DNA from: JAIVGV01 sp032229975
GTDB lineage: Bacteria > Acidobacteriota > Blastocatellia > Pyrinomonadales > Pyrinomonadaceae
Length of the DNA: 64,000 nucleotides
Assembly (NCBI GenBank): GCA_032229975.1
Contig: JAVXVG010000017.1
Location: 123,405-187,404 of the forward strand
Direction of reading: 5' to 3'
The notes below the pieces were generated by a model. The model made no database searches and was not told the origin of the DNA. It saw nothing but the letters and a program-made list of their open reading frames with translations. This document shows, piece by piece, positions 17,223-26,453 of the stretch. Position numbers and translations under genes: made by a program. How positions within the stretch are numbered: the stretch's first letter is position 1; every line of letters starts with the position of its first letter.

Positions 17223-20200
17223 TCAAACCTGACCGAGACGAGTTTGGAGACGCCCACTTCCTGCATCGTCACGCCGTAGAGCGCGCGGGCCACTTCCATC
17301 GTGCGCTTGTTGTGTGTGATAACGAGGAACTGCGTCTCCGTTGCCATCTCGACGATCTTCGCCTTGAAGCGACCGATGTTCGCTTCATCCAAAGGCGCGT
17401 CAACTTCATCAAGCAGACAGAACGGCGACGGATGGTAGCGGAAGATCGCAAGGACGAGCGCGAGCGCGGCCATCGCTTTCTCGCCGCCGGACAAGAGCAG
17501 CACGCTCTGCAAACGCTTGCCCGGCGGCTGCGCGATCAGATCGATGCCCGACTCTAAAACGTCGTCGTCGTCGATCATGCTCATCTCGCCGCGACCGCCG
17601 CCGAACAGTTCGACGAAGAGTTGACCGAAGTTGCGATTGATCTCCTCGAAGGCATGGCGGAAGCGTTCGCGCGAACGTTTCTTGATCTCGCGCAGGGCCT
17701 CTTCGGTCGAGAAGATTCCGTCCTCGATGTCCTTGCGCTGCGTCGTCAAAAAGATTAGACGCTCCTCCGATTCGCCCAACTCTTCGAGGGCCATCAGATT
17801 CACCGCGCCAAAACTTTCGAGCCGCGCGCGCATCTCTTCGACGCGCGCGCGGCCCGCTTCCAGATCAAACTCCGCGTCGGGCTCGTAAGCCGCGACGATC
17901 TCTTCGAGCGTCTGCGACAACTCGGCGACGCACGACTCGCGCAAGTAGTTTAAATGAGCAGATGCCTCCGCACGATTGATCTCAAGTTGCGCGCGGGCCT
18001 CTCTCGCCTCTGCCGCGCGATGGTTCAACCCGCTCAACTCTTCCGCCAACTCGTCGGCGCGCGCACGCGCCGCCGCGAGTCGCCCGGTCGCGCTCTCGAC
18101 CTCGGCTTCAAATTCCGCGGCCTCGCCCTCAACCGTGCCCGCGCTCTCCTCCATCTCGCCAAGCGCGCGCCGCAAACCTTCGAGCCGCGTGAGCATCTCC
18201 TCGATCTCGGCGGCGTGACGTTCGAGCCTCGCTTCCAAGTCGATTGACTCGGCTTCGATGCGACGCAGCTCCGCCGCCGTCGCACGTCGCCGCTCGGCCG
18301 CCGCCGCCGCCGCCGCGCGCTGGCCCCCCAGACGCTCGCTCTCGACCTCCGACCTTCGACGCGCATCCACGAGAACTTCCGCAGCCGCCGCAACGGCCTG
18401 CGTCGCCGCGAGTCGCGACGACTCGGCGGCTTCGAGTTCAGCAAGCTGGCGCGTGCGTCGCTCTTCAACCTCGCGTCGCTCGTCGGCGAGCCGCGCCGCA
18501 TCTTCGGCAACGACGCGGATGTGTCGCGCCGCGCGATCAACTTCCTGCGAGAGCTGGCCCGCATTCGACTCGCGCGCCACTTGCTCGCGCTCCTCGCGAC
18601 CGATCTGCTCGTTCAAGAGCAGCAACACTTCTTCTAGTTCGACGAGTTGCGCGCGCGCCGCGCTCACTGAATCCTCAGCCGAGACAACGTCGCCCGCGAG
18701 TTCGGCAGCGCGCGTCTCAAGCTCGCGCATCTCGCGCTTGAAGGCGAGCAAGCCCGTCGCCTCATCAACCTGCACTGCGCCAACCGCGCCGACGAGTTGG
18801 CCCCCCGACACCCACTCGCCGTCAACCGTCACGTAGAGTTCGCCTGTTTCGTAAGAACCAGCAGTCGCCTCTTCCAGATTCGTGACGATGCGCGCGCTCA
18901 TCTCGCGCCGCAGCGTGCGCTGCAAAACGGTCGCAAGTTGCGACGGCACGCCGAGCACGTCCGCGAGTCGCACGTCGCGCGCGGAGAGATCATCGACGGT
19001 GACGCGCGCGTAGAGGCCCTGCGCGCTTTCATCATCAGCCGCGCCGTGCAGTCCGGCGACGAGGAACGTGGCGCGGCCCGCGCCCGACGAGGCGAGCCAT
19101 GCGGCGGCGCGCGCGGCGTCGTCCGGCGTCGGCACGATGATGGTCTGCAAGTAACTCCCGAAGATACTTTCGACGGCCCGCTCCCACTGCGGCTCGACGC
19201 GCAATAGATCGGCGAGCGTGCCGACCGTGTGGAAGTCTTTCGACGGATCACGCTCCGCCTCGTCCAACAACTCGGCGGAGAAGATGCGCTGCACGGCTTG
19301 TGAATAGAGGGCCCGCTTCTCGTCGAGTTCCGAAAGCGTTTCGAGCCGGTTGCGCACGCGGGCCGCCTCTTCGCGCATACGCGCGTATTCGGCGAGCGTG
19401 GTTGAGACGAGGGCCCGCGCGGCGTTGACGCCCGCAGTAGCGGCCTCACGCTCGATGAGAAGTGTTTCGAGACGCGCGCGCGCGATAGCGATCTCGTTTT
19501 GCAGCGCAGAGGCTTTCGCCTCGAACTCCGCGTGCGCGGCGTTGGCGCGCTCGCCTTCGCGCGCCAAGCCTTCGGCTTGCGCGGCGAGACGTTCCAGAGT
19601 TGCTTCGAGCTGACGCCCGATCTCGCCCAGACGTTCGGAGACGGCCGTGTGCGTCAACAGTTCCGCGCGTGCCGATTCGATCTCCGCTTCAGCCGCGACG
19701 ACTTCATTCAGCAGTCGCGCGTAGTCGCCTTCGGCAGAGCGCAAAGCCTCTGTGCTCCGCTCGCTCTCGTCGCGCAGTTGAGCCTCGCCCGCGCGCAAAG
19801 CCTCGCCCTCGGCATGGACTGAGGCTAACCGTTCATGCAGCGACTCAACTTGCGTTTCGATATCCGCGACTCGTTGTTCGAGCGATGAGGCCTGCTCTTC
19901 GCGGTAGGCCCGCTCGCGCTCGCGCCGGTCGCGTCGAAGAGCCGCGTCGGCGACCGATGCGCGGGCCGTCGCCAATTCTTCCTCGCGCTCGCGCGCGATT
20001 GATGTAGCGTTGCGCGTCTCCTCTTCACGCGTGCCGAGTTGTTCGGCGAGCGTGCGCTCTTCCTGCGCGGCTGTGTCGAGTTGCTCGCGCAAGGTTTCGA
20101 GCGAGAGCGTGAGCGAGCGTTCGTCCGCCGCATAGACGCGACGCAGCAACTCGCGCAACTCTTCGCGCAGTGCGCTGTAGCGACGCGCCTTCGCGGCTTG

Positions 20201-21223
20201 GCGACGCAGGCTGTTCACCTGACGGTCGATCTCGGAGACGATATCGGAGACGCGGCGCAGATTCAGTCGCGCGCCTTCGAGTCGCGCTTCCGCCGCGCGC
20301 TGGCGGACGCGAAACTTCGTGATGCCTGCGGCCTCCTCGATCAGCGTGCGCCGATCCATCGGCTTGGCTGAGAGTATCTGACCGATCCGGCCCTGCTCGA
20401 TGATCGCGTAGTGCGCGCCGGAGAGGCCCGTGCCGGAGAAGAGGTCTTGAATGTCGCGCAGGCGACACTGCCGACCGTTCAAAAGATATTCGCTCTCGCC
20501 GTCGCGATAGAGCCGGCGCGCGACGGTGACTGTCTCGCCGGGCGCGAAGCCGAGCGCGAGTCGGCGCGGACGCCAATGACGTTTGGCATTGTGACGCGCC
20601 TTCGCCGTCTGCTCTTCGGCTTGCGTGGCCTGCGCGGGGATGAGATCGGTGGAGACTGAGAAGGCGGCTGTCTGAGACGACGCTGAGATGGATGCGTCGG
20701 CGTTGACATCATCAGTGTGCGTCAACGCGTCGTTCGTCGCCGTGTCAATAATCGTCGCATCATTCGTCGTCGCAGATTCGAGAGTCGGCGCGTTGTCGTT
20801 GTCGTTCTGGGTCGCAACGTTTGCGCTTGTCGCGTCGGTCGCTGCCGTGCCGAGGACTTCTGGCGCGAGTCGTTCTTCGATCACGCCTTCGTGTTCGTCG
20901 ATCTCTTCGAGGGTCGAATCGATGTCGTCGATGTCGGGCTCTTCTTCGGTCGTCTCGTCGCGCACCAAATGAAGGACGACCTCGGCCATGCCGCTTGGCG
21001 CGCGGTTGCGCGAGCCCTGAAAGATCACGTCCTTCATCTCTGCGCCGCGCAACTGCCTCGCGCGCTGCTCGCCAAGCACCCACGAGATGGCGTCCGAGAC
21101 GTTTGACTTGCCGCAGCCGTTCGGCCCGACGATGGCCGTGATGCCTTCGCCCGTGAAGACCAGCTCCGTGTAGTCTGCGAACGACTTGAAGCCCGTGATT
21201 TCTAGTTTCTGAAGTTTGAACAT
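17219..21223 (-). CDS. smc: Chromosome segregation protein SMC with a large head-domain insertion
   Basis: A 1334-residue condensin subunit, longer than the usual roughly 1180. Walker A is GPNGCGKS at 33-40. A coiled-coil arm leads to the hinge near 650-800, and the returning arm ends in the signature LLLSGGEKAM (about 1240) and Walker B CLLDEVDAPLDEAN. Between the strand AEVVLHLVRDE (79-90) and APGETVTVARRLYR (from 227), where other SMCs have a short loop, there are about 135 residues of low complexity rich in Thr, Ala, Asp and Asn. The ATG at 21223 is chosen because family homology starts there and a near-consensus promoter lies upstream; the frame stays open to 21415. Confidence 0.97.
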   Translation of the reverse strand: MFKLQKLEITGFKSFADYTELVFTGEGITAIVGPNGCGKSNVSDAISWVLGEQRARQLRGAEMKDVIFQGSRNRAPSGMAEVVLHLVRDETTEEEPDIDDIDSTLEEIDEHEGVIEERLAPEVLGTAATDATSANVATQNDNDNAPTLESATTNDATIIDTATNDALTHTDDVNADASISASSQTAAFSVSTDLIPAQATQAEEQTAKARHNAKRHWRPRRLALGFAPGETVTVARRLYRDGESEYLLNGRQCRLRDIQDLFSGTGLSGAHYAIIEQGRIGQILSAKPMDRRTLIEEAAGITKFRVRQRAAEARLEGARLNLRRVSDIVSEIDRQVNSLRRQAAKARRYSALREELRELLRRVYAADERSLTLSLETLREQLDTAAQEERTLAEQLGTREEETRNATSIAREREEELATARASVADAALRRDRRERERAYREEQASSLEQRVADIETQVESLHERLASVHAEGEALRAGEAQLRDESERSTEALRSAEGDYARLLNEVVAAEAEIESARAELLTHTAVSERLGEIGRQLEATLERLAAQAEGLAREGERANAAHAEFEAKASALQNEIAIARARLETLLIEREAATAGVNAARALVSTTLAEYARMREEAARVRNRLETLSELDEKRALYSQAVQRIFSAELLDEAERDPSKDFHTVGTLADLLRVEPQWERAVESIFGSYLQTIIVPTPDDAARAAAWLASSGAGRATFLVAGLHGAADDESAQGLYARVTVDDLSARDVRLADVLGVPSQLATVLQRTLRREMSARIVTNLEEATAGSYETGELYVTVDGEWVSGGQLVGAVGAVQVDEATGLLAFKREMRELETRAAELAGDVVSAEDSVSAARAQLVELEEVLLLLNEQIGREEREQVARESNAGQLSQEVDRAARHIRVVAEDAARLADERREVEERRTRQLAELEAAESSRLAATQAVAAAAEVLVDARRRSEVESERLGGQRAAAAAAAERRRATAAELRRIEAESIDLEARLERHAAEIEEMLTRLEGLRRALGEMEESAGTVEGEAAEFEAEVESATGRLAAARARADELAEELSGLNHRAAEAREARAQLEINRAEASAHLNYLRESCVAELSQTLEEIVAAYEPDAEFDLEAGRARVEEMRARLESFGAVNLMALEELGESEERLIFLTTQRKDIEDGIFSTEEALREIKKRSRERFRHAFEEINRNFGQLFVELFGGGRGEMSMIDDDDVLESGIDLIAQPPGKRLQSVLLLSGGEKAMAALALVLAIFRYHPSPFCLLDEVDAPLDEANIGRFKAKIVEMATETQFLVITHNKRTMEVARALYGVTMQEVGVSKLVSVRFE

Positions 21224-21313
21224 TCGGTGCGACTTTCGTTGGAATCGGCGTCTCGTCTCGTCCGGTTGCTCCGCTATAAAGCACAGCCGATAGAGCGCGG
21301 CGTGGGAGAGCAC

Positions 21314-21342
21314 ACTATATGTTGGTGAGCCGCCGATGTCAA
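21314..21342 (-). promoter_or_regulatory. Near-consensus sigma-70 promoter of smc
   Basis: On the minus strand, TTGACA (21337-21342) and TATAGT (21314-21319) are 17 bp apart. The predicted start leaves a leader of about 80 nt before the smc ATG. Confidence 0.8.
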
Positions 21343-21416
21343 CAAAAGCATCAGGCGGCGCGGTTTTACTGTCTGGGGATGGGAGAGTTAGCCCGGCGGC
21401 TTGCGCCGCGCGCACG

Positions 21417-23387
21417 TTAAGGCGTGACCAGATCGCGACGCCCGAAGAGGGCCAGATCGACGCCGGGCCGCAACTGATACGTGCCGCCGACGCGCACGTA
21501 GCGATTGCCTAAAAGCGATTCGACCTGTGGCACTTGAGAAGTCTTGACGAGGATAACGGCGTCGCTTGTCTCAACGACGTGGCCCGTATAGCCGATGCGC
21601 TTGTAGTCGCGTATGTACCACGGGAGGGGCCAGTATTCCTGATTCTCGACGGCGACGTTGATCCCTGCGTCGTACTTGTTTGGCGTGCGCGCCGTGATCT
21701 CTTCCATGCGCGCGATCAAGTCGTGGAACTCGCGCCGTGTGTGTGCATAGACGTAAGGATATTTGTCGTCGTCGTAATGGACGAAGTTGAGTTGGTAGGA
21801 TTGATAGGCTGCGATAAGTAGGCACGCGCCGACGAGCACGAGCGAGATGACGCGCCAGCTTTGCGCGCGCGCGCGATAGAGTTTATCGATGGCGTAGCCG
21901 CCCGTGATGGCGAGAGGCAGTAGCCAACTGAGCGCGAGCCACGGCGTCTTGTACTCGATGATCGAGTAGGCGGCGAAGAGCCCGAAGCCCCAGAGCGCGG
22001 CGAAGAGTGGAAAGCGTCGGCGCGTCTTCCACGCGGCGAGCAGCGCGCCGAGCGCGGCGAGCAGCACGAGCGGCCCTTCCTCGCCGAAACGATATTCGCC
22101 CGCGTAGTTGCCGAAGACGAGCCACTCGAAGAACTTGTAGAACGGATAGCCGTGGAAACCGCTCTCGCCCGTCTTGCGCCAGATCATCAACGCCTCGACC
22201 GCGTCTTTCACGCCCTTCGGGTTCGTGAAGAACGAGGAGTAGTAGATCGTGTTGATGAAGAGAAAGACACTGAGCGCAGCGATGAGCAGATAGATGATGT
22301 GCGTCCAACCGCCGAAGGTCTCGATGAGTCGAAGGGGCGCAAACGAACTCGCGGTCTGCGTTGCGCGTTTGTCTTTACCCTTCTTCCTCTTCGGCTCGGG
22401 CTGTCGGGCCCACTTCGTCCGCGCGACGATTCTTACCCACAACTCCGACATCCCCCACGCGATCAGCAGCACGCCCGCAGAGATGAACGCCGTCTCCTTC
22501 GTCGCGAACATCAGCGCGGCGGATGCGGAAGCGAGCACGAGATAGAACGAGCGCGCGCCGTCGAAGCGCAACAGCAAAAGTGAGAGTGCGACGAGGCACG
22601 CGAGGATGAGCACGAGTAGTGCGACGGTCGTCGTGCGCGTGAGCGTCGCGTAGTGATAGACCGTCTCCAGCGTCAAGACGACGAGCGCGATTGAAGAGGC
22701 GGCAACGCCTAATCCGAGCGTGCCCGATCCTTTAGTCGCTTCGTTATCCCTTCTCACGCCTTCGCCCTCGTAGAAGCGGAGCGCGCCGACGACGATGCCG
22801 AGCGTGAAGAAGACGAAGAGCATCTCGTGTATGTAGTAGCGCGAGAAGAAGACCATGCCGGGCGAGACCGCGATGAGCGCGGCACACGCGAGCGCGCCGA
22901 TTGCGCCGATGTAGCGACGCAACGAGAGCGAGAGCCACACGGTCGCCAAGCCGAAAGCAGCCGTGACGGAGCGCAGAGCCCAAGTGCCGAGCGCGTGGCG
23001 CGACTCCGCGAGGTAAGCGATGGGCAGCGTGAAGTAGTAGAGAGTGGGCCCGTGGTAGTTGCCCGGATTGTATTGATAGCTGCCCTGTCGCAAGAGGCCC
23101 AACAGGAAGAAGCCGTTGACGCCCTCGTCGTGATGGAGCGGCTTGAGTTCGAGATAGAGCACGCGGAAGAGCGCGGCAACGAAAAGCACGACCGCGCAGC
23201 CGATCCACCACGCGCGATCCGATACTTGCGTGCCCGCGTCCGGCGGCGGCCCATTGGAGCGCGCACCCGCAGACTGCGGCGGCGCGGCGTCCAACGTCTG
23301 CACTGCGGCTTCGTTTGCGTCGAGCACGGCGGCGCGTCGTTTACGGGCTTGTGATTTTGTAGAGCCGGTAGGCACCTGTCTCTCCAA
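21417..23387 (-). CDS. Agl23/TIGR03663-type GT39-like membrane protein
   Basis: A 656-residue polytopic protein. A disordered N-terminus (1-57) precedes about a dozen hydrophobic segments. The first outer loop carries LKPLHHDEGVNGFFLLGLLRQGSYQ with H86, D87 and E88, then NYHGPTLYYFTLP, the pattern of the TIGR03663 (flippase activity-associated, Agl23) family related to protein O-mannosyltransferases. Likely role: transfer of a lipid-linked sugar in envelope glycan assembly. Its 5' end overlaps the upstream gene by 47 bp, so the two are probably cotranscribed. Confidence 0.85.
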   Translation of the reverse strand: MERQVPTGSTKSQARKRRAAVLDANEAAVQTLDAAPPQSAGARSNGPPPDAGTQVSDRAWWIGCAVVLFVAALFRVLYLELKPLHHDEGVNGFFLLGLLRQGSYQYNPGNYHGPTLYYFTLPIAYLAESRHALGTWALRSVTAAFGLATVWLSLSLRRYIGAIGALACAALIAVSPGMVFFSRYYIHEMLFVFFTLGIVVGALRFYEGEGVRRDNEATKGSGTLGLGVAASSIALVVLTLETVYHYATLTRTTTVALLVLILACLVALSLLLLRFDGARSFYLVLASASAALMFATKETAFISAGVLLIAWGMSELWVRIVARTKWARQPEPKRKKGKDKRATQTASSFAPLRLIETFGGWTHIIYLLIAALSVFLFINTIYYSSFFTNPKGVKDAVEALMIWRKTGESGFHGYPFYKFFEWLVFGNYAGEYRFGEEGPLVLLAALGALLAAWKTRRRFPLFAALWGFGLFAAYSIIEYKTPWLALSWLLPLAITGGYAIDKLYRARAQSWRVISLVLVGACLLIAAYQSYQLNFVHYDDDKYPYVYAHTRREFHDLIARMEEITARTPNKYDAGINVAVENQEYWPLPWYIRDYKRIGYTGHVVETSDAVILVKTSQVPQVESLLGNRYVRVGGTYQLRPGVDLALFGRRDLVTP

Positions 23388-25476
23388 CCTTCTTGTAGCG
23401 TGTGAAGAACTGTTCGTTGACTGTCAAACTCGTGCGTTCAAGCGGACTGATGACGACGTACTCGACATGTTCGCGCGCGAGCAAACTCTCCGCGTCGGGT
23501 GCGCCCGCATAGATGCGTCTGATCTCTGCGTCGCGCGCGGCGTAGTCGATCCCTTGCGACCAGAGATGGCCCGCGTAGCCCATGAGCGATTGCCGGCCCG
23601 ACAGATAGACCGGGTGATTATAAGTCGGCGCGTGAAGGATGAGCGAGCGCGGCGCGGTCTCGCGCTCGACTGTGGATGCGAACGCCACGCCGTCGCGGTC
23701 GAACTCTCTCTGCTCCGATGCCTCTGAGACGACGCGCCACACGTCGAGCGCGCCCGCAAGTGTGAGCACGCAGATGAGCGCGACCGAAGCGATGCGCGTC
23801 GCCAGATTCATGCGCCACAGACGCGCGAGCAGGAGCGCGACGAGCGGCGCGGAGGCGACGAACCAGTAGAACAGAACCTTGATGTTGTCCCACACCCACG
23901 GCGAAATCTTCCCCGCGTTGCAGACAAGGAAGAGCAGCGTGAAGGGTAGATAGAAGATTAGAGCACGCTTCGATACTAATGGATCGCGTCCGCGCCAAGC
24001 GAGCGCGGCGACGAGTAGCGGGATGAAGAGTCCCATGTTTTTGAACCAGAACCACACGGGATTCTGCGTCCCGCGATCCCATCCCAACTGCCACGCGAAG
24101 AAGCTCGACGCGCGTGCCGCCGTCCCGCGAGTGGCCCACCACATCGCGGGCGCGGCGACGATGAACGCCGCCGCGAAGAAGATGATCCACGCGCGCCAGC
24201 GCGGAAACAGCAGCGCAAGACAACCGCCCACAAGCATCAGAGAGACGAACGTGTGCGCGTGTACGAGCGGAAGCATGCCAGCGACAAGACCTGCGCCGAG
24301 CATTCGCAATTCGACCCCGTCAAGTTTCGAGACGAACGGTAGAGACTTGAACGGTGCGAGCGTCGGCGGCGCAACTGACTCGCGTGCACCTCCCTTCGCG
24401 CGCGCATTCGCGCGACTCCCCTTCTTACTTTTCTTGCTCTTCCGTCCCTTAATCTCTGCGTCCGCGCGTCCTCGGGCCTGCGCGTCGAAGCGCGCACGCG
24501 TTCCTACGTCGAACTCTCCAACTGCTCCCTTGTCCGTCTCGTCACTGCGGATCGCGAGCCACCACTGCGTCATCACGACGAGCGCGATGGGGAGGCCCAT
24601 CAACAAGCCGCGTTGCGGGACGAAGAGCGTCGTGACGGCGTTGCCCCAGCGAAACGAGCCGTCGAAAGTGATCGTGTAATCGTGCGGCAGGCGCGCGAGA
24701 AAATCCGTGAAGCCGAGTTTGCTCGCGGAGGCTTCGAGGTAGAGTCGCACGAAGCCGAGCCCGCCGCTAAAGATGATGAGCAAGGGCGCAAGCAGCGCGG
24801 CGAGTCGGTCGCGCGTCCATTCAAGCGCGAAGCGATAGAGCAGACCGACGAGCGAGAGGGCCAGCAACACGTTCTCAAAGAAGAGTGCGCTCTCGACGCC
24901 CGCGCCCGCGCGCGTGAACATCGCTGCGACGAAGTCCACGACGAACGGGTAGGTGAGTCGCGCGCCCGCGTACTCAGGATGCGTGGGCGGGAAGTTTCCA
25001 CCACGCACGAAGCTCTCGATGATGCTCAAGTGAAACGGCAGATCGCCGAGGTTGTTATCGACGCCCGTGTAAATCTCGCCCGCGCGCTCGAACATGGCCC
25101 GACCGAAGACGATCCAGAAGAGCACGAGAGAGAGAGACGTGAGCAAGAGCGGAGCGGTCGTGCGCAAAGTTGGTCGCGTAACGCCATCGCGCAAGTCGCG
25201 CGCAAGACGGCCTGCATCGAAGCGCAAGCGTGCACGCAAGTCTCTGCGCGCGAGCAGCGCGAGTGGTAGAGCGACGATCAGGCCGGAGAGCGCGAGCGAC
25301 GCCGCGCCAAAGCCGATGAGCGATGCGAAGATGAAGCCGGAGAGACCGAGCGCGGCGAGGCCGGTCGCGAGTCCGGCGGCGAGTCGCGCTGCCGGGTGCG
25401 CGCCTTCGTCGTAGAGATAGGTCGCGAGCGTTCCGCCGCAGACGGCCACGCAGGCGAGCAAGGTGGCGAAGATCAT
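23341..25476 (-). CDS. Large polytopic membrane protein, GT-C-like, putative glycosyltransferase
   Basis: With the ATG at 25476 the protein has 711 residues and starts MIFATLLACVAVCGGTLA; the frame is open upstream to 25620 but only with Arg-rich sequence. Many hydrophobic helices are present. An outer loop reads TGVDNNLGDLPFHLSIIESF and then FPPTHPEYAGARLTYPF, recalling the acidic and FPP-AG-L-Y motifs of DUF2298-like and GT-C proteins. A Lys/Ala/Arg-rich cytoplasmic insert (KGRKSKKSKKGSRANARAKG) is near the middle. The C-terminal 150 residues look soluble. Substrate unknown. It overlaps the Agl23-type gene. Confidence 0.75.
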   Translation of the reverse strand: MIFATLLACVAVCGGTLATYLYDEGAHPAARLAAGLATGLAALGLSGFIFASLIGFGAASLALSGLIVALPLALLARRDLRARLRFDAGRLARDLRDGVTRPTLRTTAPLLLTSLSLVLFWIVFGRAMFERAGEIYTGVDNNLGDLPFHLSIIESFVRGGNFPPTHPEYAGARLTYPFVVDFVAAMFTRAGAGVESALFFENVLLALSLVGLLYRFALEWTRDRLAALLAPLLIIFSGGLGFVRLYLEASASKLGFTDFLARLPHDYTITFDGSFRWGNAVTTLFVPQRGLLMGLPIALVVMTQWWLAIRSDETDKGAVGEFDVGTRARFDAQARGRADAEIKGRKSKKSKKGSRANARAKGGARESVAPPTLAPFKSLPFVSKLDGVELRMLGAGLVAGMLPLVHAHTFVSLMLVGGCLALLFPRWRAWIIFFAAAFIVAAPAMWWATRGTAARASSFFAWQLGWDRGTQNPVWFWFKNMGLFIPLLVAALAWRGRDPLVSKRALIFYLPFTLLFLVCNAGKISPWVWDNIKVLFYWFVASAPLVALLLARLWRMNLATRIASVALICVLTLAGALDVWRVVSEASEQREFDRDGVAFASTVERETAPRSLILHAPTYNHPVYLSGRQSLMGYAGHLWSQGIDYAARDAEIRRIYAGAPDAESLLAREHVEYVVISPLERTSLTVNEQFFTRYKKVGETGAYRLYKITSP

Positions 25477-25670
25477 TTGTAACTCAACAAGGATGTGCAG
25501 TCGATCTGTCTTTCCGAGCGCAGGATTATACGCGAAGTCCGCCCGTCGCGCGCGCGAAGTCGCGAGCAGCGCGGACTTGAATTTGACTTCGTGCCCTGTT
25601 TGACGTACAAGCGTGCGCAAGTCCCTGCCTCGCTTGCTCGGAAAAAAACTTTCGGAGGTGTCCCCTTATC

Positions 25671-26252
25671 ATGAAGAGAATTTTCCGCATCGCCGCGCTC
25701 GCACTGCTCGCGTCGCTTCCGGCCTTCGCCGCCACTACGCCCGCGCCGCAATCTACACCCGCACCGCAGCTTACTCTGGCGCAGCAAGCGTCGCGCGACG
25801 CGACGCGCGAGAAGCTGCGCAAGCTGCTCGAAGCGGCCGGCGCGCGCAAAGATGTCAACATCACGTTTCGCCAGAGCGACAAGCAGCCTTACAACTTCCT
25901 CGGCGCAATGAGTGCCGGGCTGACGAACGCCGACAACCTTGAGATCGTCATCGGCGTGACGACGAACGAGACCATCGGCTTCCGCGTCTATCCGCACTAC
26001 AAGGGCGAATACATCAACGTCGATAAGGTGAAGAACGGCGCGGGGCTGATGCGCAAACTGCTCTTCCTGAGCGACCGCAACTTTCTCTACTGGGGCATCG
26101 ACGCATCGGGCGACGTGTTCTCCGGCTACACCGTCACGCTCGAATCCGGCTTCCCGGATGAAGCCATGACCACCGTGATTCGCAGCATCCGCAACACCGA
26201 CGGGTTCGTCGGCGAGATGCGTCCATTCATCGACGGCACATCCGCGCCGTAG
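25671..26252 (+). CDS. Exported YbjN-domain-like protein
   Basis: A 193-residue protein with a signal peptide (1-20, ending AFAATT), a short Pro/Thr/Gln linker, and a folded domain beginning LREKLRKLLEA-type helices and strands. The segment FLYWGIDASGDVFSGYTVTL followed by a helix (DEAMTTVIRSI) resembles the YbjN/type III chaperone-like fold. YbjN proteins are small sensory or binding proteins with no known catalysis. A good Shine-Dalgarno (GGAGGTG at 25656) precedes the ATG. It is divergent from the GT-C pair. Confidence 0.7.
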   Translation: MKRIFRIAALALLASLPAFAATTPAPQSTPAPQLTLAQQASRDATREKLRKLLEAAGARKDVNITFRQSDKQPYNFLGAMSAGLTNADNLEIVIGVTTNETIGFRVYPHYKGEYINVDKVKNGAGLMRKLLFLSDRNFLYWGIDASGDVFSGYTVTLESGFPDEAMTTVIRSIRNTDGFVGEMRPFIDGTSAP

Positions 26253-26277
26253 GACGCGAAGGGCCGGTTGCAAAACT

Positions 26278-26308
26278 GTAGGGGCAGGGCTTGTGCTCTG
26301 GCCCCTAC
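26278..26308 (+). repeat. Hairpin repeat GTAGGGGCAG...CTGGCCCCTAC
   Basis: Two arms of about 10 bp (GTAGGGGCAG at the left, CTGGCCCCTAC at the right) flank GGCTTGTGCT. The left arm recurs at 13468-13482 as a half copy. There is no T tract, so it is a dispersed palindrome rather than a clear terminator. The rest of the 200-bp gap before ychF shows nothing I can identify. Confidence 0.65.
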
Positions 26309-26453
26309 AAACCTCACGCACCAACAACTGCAATCTTCAACTTCCCGATCTGGCCCCTGCCGCCTCTTCCGTCCGCCTTTGACACTTCGACTCCCGTCTT
26401 CTTAAAGTCTTCTTTTCATCCGCACGCGAAACAATCGGCCGAAGAGGTGTCAT

